Of a DNA stretch of 18,239 nucleotides, positions 15,220 to 18,239 are shown piece by piece; positions within the stretch are counted from its first letter, which is position 1; each line of letters opens with the position of its first letter. Made by a program: the position numbers and the translations under genes. Source of the stretch: Thalassiosira profunda (taxonomy: Eukaryota; Bacillariophyta; Thalassiosirophyceae; Thalassiosirales; Thalassiosiraceae). The stretch is from the NCBI GenBank assembly GCA_036939355.1, contig JALLAP010001089.1, positions 1 through 18,239 of the forward strand, given 5' to 3'. The notes below the pieces were generated by a model that was not told the DNA's origin, ran no database searches, and worked only from the letters and a program-made list of their open reading frames with translations.

Positions 15220-17597
15220 TTAAATGGACCGGACTCCTTCGTTCATCATCTTGCTTCTACCCTTCAGCTCGTATTTGCCGTACTTCGTCCAAGTTTGCTT
15301 CACGACCTTTTCCTTTGGCTCTGCAATTCTGTGCCAAATGTTGTGTCCTGATAGCAGCACCGGCATTCCCTTCCAACCTTCTTCGCTCGTTACAGTTTGC
15401 ATCCCATCGTCTTTCCCATCCGTTCCAACACCGCCGCATTGGTAGACGGAGCCGTCCAATCCTACAATCAGACTGTGGACGTAGCCACACTCGACATCCA
15501 CAGCCTTGAACTCTTTGTCTGTAAACTCAACCTCGCTGGGCAACGTGATGTTTCGATCTCTCATCCCGAGACCAATCCGGCCTTCCGTTGCGTTTCCCCA
15601 CGCATACACGGTGCCATCCGTTGACACAGCCATACTGATGTCTACGCCCGCACTCATGGAGTGAATACGAATGCCTTTGTTGTCTTATTTGTCGACGAAT
15701 TGAAGCGATGTAAAGTTAGACAGGAAATCAATTCAACGAGCCAGAGCATACGGGTTGGGCGTCTTACCAAACTCCATCACCTTCACAGGGAACTCTTGCC
15801 GAGCGAGATCTCCATGGCCAAGAGCGCCACCAGCTCCGCTGCCAAACGTATACAGCCCACCATACTCATCAAGAACCATGCTGTAAAATCGAGCTATTTG
15901 TGAGAAATTGCGTAGCAAGCAACAACTTCTGAGACCAAGCACTTGCTTACCTGTGACGATGACCGGCACACACGCCAACAGCACGAAACCCTCTCAATGA
16001 TTCAATAACCCTTGGTTGGCATTGGTCACTCGGATCGTCCAGTGTCTGTGATGTGAAGAACGAAACGTGAGCATCAATCGCACATGTAGAGACAATCCAA
16101 AGGTTGCAATCGCCTTACCAAATTCAACGCTTCGAGGCTTTCCATCAGGTCGTTCACGCCTTCTCCTCCGCCGCCATCCGCTGCGGCCACCGCTGCGTCC
16201 ATTGCAGCAGGTGGCATAGGAGGAGGTCTCGCGGCGGCGCCCTGACCCTCGCCCTCGCCTTCTTCGCCATCTGGGACAATCATGCCCACATCATTGTTGT
16301 AAGTGAAGTCAGTGTATGTGCGCCCAAGCACGCCGAATCTGCCAAGGCCCCAGCTCCACACTTCGCCATCGTCGGTCGTTACAAGCGTGTGGCGGCATCC
16401 GCAAGACATATTGGATACGCATTCGTCCTCAAGACCGCCCAGAGTGACTTGCTCCGGTAGCAAATGAGGACGCCGGTCGCCCAGACCAAGCTGGCCGCAG
16501 AATCCTTCGCCCCACGTGTATGCATCTCCATCGATCGTAACAGCACCGCTATGCAACTCTCCGGCGCTCACGCAGATACACTTTTCGTCTTTCAACGCCT
16601 CTATGTATCGCGGTCGCAGGCAGTCACTCAGTTGCTTGCCTGCATCGTAGCCGTGCCCCAGCTGGCCGTACTGCGCCGTACCAAAGCTTAGCACCCTGCC
16701 TGTACTGGTAAGCAGCAATGAATGTGCGACGCGGACCAAACCTCCGCCGGCAGCCACCTGCACGATGCGGACGCCCCATCCAATCTTTCCAAGCAGCAAC
16801 TTTGGCTCCTCCTCATCTTCTCTTTTGCCTTGGCCTAGTTGCCCTCGCTTTCCAACGCCCCACGCAGCAGCGCCAGATCCACCTGGCCCCGAGGTTGTGT
16901 TGCCTCCTCCTCCAATGCGTAGCAGAGTGTGCTCGGGTGAGCAAGATGCAAATCTGCCTTGCAGATGGGTTGGGAACACAGCGTTCCGAGAGCACTGCAT
17001 TGCTGAGTATCCAAGCGTAGCCTCTTCCACAAATCTGGCATATCCCGGGTAATCGTCGCAAGCGCCTTCTCCGTCCGGATTCTTCCTGTTGCTCTGTCTC
17101 ATCTTTTTGGACAGCAATCGATTCGTCTCGCCCCCTCCGACTAGCGACCGCGCAAGGATATCCTGCGCCTCTTTGCGTCCGCCACACAATTGCAATCCGC
17201 CCACCAAACACATTGATCCGCACGCCGAATGCTTCCCCTCCTCGTCCTCCCTCCGCATGACACGAGAACTGATGTGCGCCACGCGGCATCCCCCGAGGAC
17301 GGAATTGATCCCCGTACACGTCAGAGTCATGGCGCCGAACTCTCGGGCGGGCAGATATCGCATCACCTTCGCCAGCGCATCGATGGGAAGGTTCAGCGCG
17401 GGCAGAGCCGAGTTGTGTGCCTTCGAGACGGGAAGTTGGTTTCGCAGGTCGCTGGGATTGTGCTTGGCATCCTGCGGGCTCCCATCGTCGCCCCCGCCGC
17501 CGGCCTCCGCCCGGGCGGCCTTGGCAGCCTTGCGCTTGTCGGCGCGCTGCTTGGCCTCGAGCCGCCGCTGCTCCCGCTCCTCCTTGGTCCTCGCCAT
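15220..17597 (-). CDS. F-box-like protein with RCC1 beta-propeller repeats
   Basis: Four exons, 17597-16119, 16045-15951, 15880-15768 and 15674-15220, with introns of 73, 70 and 93 bp, encode 713 residues. Residues 1-32 are a highly charged helix ([12 protein letters not shown]...). Residues 64-110 look like an F-box ([30 protein letters not shown], split here by nothing), suggesting recruitment of an SCF ubiquitin ligase. From about 215 to the end run about seven RCC1 repeats, for example [83 protein letters not shown] and [15 protein letters not shown]. The last two are restored by splicing, which confirms the introns. A Gly/Pro/Ala-rich insert (about 444-483) interrupts the propeller. Intron 3 uses an AAAG acceptor. 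Whether it acts as exchange factor or as ligase substrate receptor is unknown. ATG 17597 directly precedes the charged helix; upstream in-frame sequence looks non-coding. Confidence 0.85.
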
Positions 17598-18005
17598 GAC
17601 GAGCAAAGAATGAGTGGTGATGGAATGAGGTGAGCGAGAGGGAGGGCTCAACACGTCAGTGCTGCATCGGGCAATCCCCGCTGACAAGGGGGGCACCAAG
17701 GATTAACAAGGAGCAACAAGGTGTTGTATCATGCATAACCCTAAATGTGATATCGCCCTCTTCAATGCCCCCTTTTCCCTTCCTAACCAAACAAACCCCG
17801 AGAAAACGGCAAGCGTTGAACACCACAATAAGATCCGCATAGAAAGTCTGCTGGTGTAGCATGCATAGTGAGAGTAAGATGAAAAATTGAACATAGACAC
17901 ATACAGAGGGAAGTCTAATGCTAATAAAATATGCGATGTGTGATTGATGTGACAAAATGCGTTTTGGTTTTGTTGCCTCCGACGCCCATTCAGCGGCATC
18001 CTCCA
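17598..18005. other. Intergenic region upstream of the RCC1 gene
   Basis: About 400 bp, AT-richer toward 17700-17950, containing the RCC1 promoter. AATAAAA occurs on the plus strand near 17924, but no plus-strand gene ends just before it. Open frames here are short and show no family features. I see nothing else. Confidence 0.45.
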
Positions 18006-18239
18006 TCACCCATGGCGCAGTGTTGTACAGCTTTTGACATCGTTGTTGAATGGTTGCCAGGTCTCTTGAATAACCCACCCAACCTGTCTCCAATTGGTGA
18101 CTGCCACAGCCAAATTTCCTTCAGTTTGGCTTTTGTTAGTGACTTCGCCGGCTTGGTTGCCCCACATCTGGGGCACAAATTCGCTGACCAAGCGCCCAAA
18201 GGCAACGCAGTGGCCCGAGTGACATTTGCAACTGCTTGT
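18006..18239. other. Ambiguous open frames at right edge, possible partial gene
   Basis: Both strands are open to the window edge. On plus, ATG 18013 (ACCC-ATG-G, a good context) starts a frame of at least 75 codons with no stop (MAQCCTAFDIVVEWL...). On minus, a frame open from 18239 ends at a TGA at 18006-18008 (...FVPQMWGNQAGEVTNK...). I recognise neither. Only one, if any, can be the real gene, and the other is its shadow. Third-position GC is about even in the plus frame, which does not decide. Confidence 0.2.

Noticed and set aside
7877..18233. Identical 13-mer GACATTTGCAACT at 7877 and 18221
   Set aside because: A 13-base match is expected by chance in a window of this size and the flanks differ.
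1..18239. tRNA, rRNA, CRISPR, riboswitch or bacterial operon signals
   Set aside because: Scanning by eye found no tRNA arms, regular spaced repeats or Shine-Dalgarno-led gene strings; all clear genes are eukaryotic and most are spliced.

Overview
The window looks like nuclear DNA of a gene-dense unicellular eukaryote, most likely a stramenopile alga and possibly a diatom. The direct evidence is spliced protein genes with short introns (mostly 70-110 bp, GTAAG/GTGAG donors, CAG or AAG acceptors), mitochondrial presequences on nuclear genes, and Golgi-type type II glycosyltransferases. The lineage call rests on resemblance of the two-domain glycosyltransferase, the leucine-rich-repeat protein and the reverse-transcriptase fragment to families I associate with diatoms and other stramenopiles. 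It is inference, not a database result.

Layout. 1-280 (minus): partial reverse-transcriptase fragment, next to a short copy of the 3' end of an exostosin-like gene. 453-2586 (minus): two-exon GLS-type glutaminase with a doubled ankyrin module. 2587-3582: divergent promoter region. 3583-6339 (plus): two-exon gene for an unrecognised 893-residue membrane protein. 6395-7792 (minus): exostosin/GT47-like transferase. 7793-8271: divergent promoter. 8272-10719 (plus): fusion of a fringe-like and a fucosyltransferase-like glycosyltransferase. 10805-11620 (minus): leucine-rich-repeat protein. 12409-13266 (minus): complex I subunit NDUFA5. 13393-14711 (plus): five-exon haem peroxidase of the cytochrome c peroxidase/ascorbate peroxidase class. 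15220-17597 (minus): four-exon F-box/RCC1-repeat protein. 17598-18239: no clear gene, with ambiguous open frames at the right edge.

The genes fall largely into head-to-head pairs (glutaminase/unknown, exostosin/fringe fusion, NDUFA5/peroxidase) separated by tail-to-tail junctions of 55, 85 and 508 bp. Two head-to-head pairs make functional sense: two secretory-pathway glycosyltransferases share a 479-bp spacer, and two mitochondrial proteins share a 126-bp spacer. Co-expression of these pairs is an inference from layout only.

I found no tRNA, rRNA, CRISPR array or bacterial-type operon. The most novel-looking items are the two-domain glycosyltransferase, the unrecognised 893-residue membrane protein, the doubled ankyrin module of the glutaminase, the APX-like arginine in the peroxidase, and the orphan exostosin 3'-end copy beside the reverse-transcriptase fragment.
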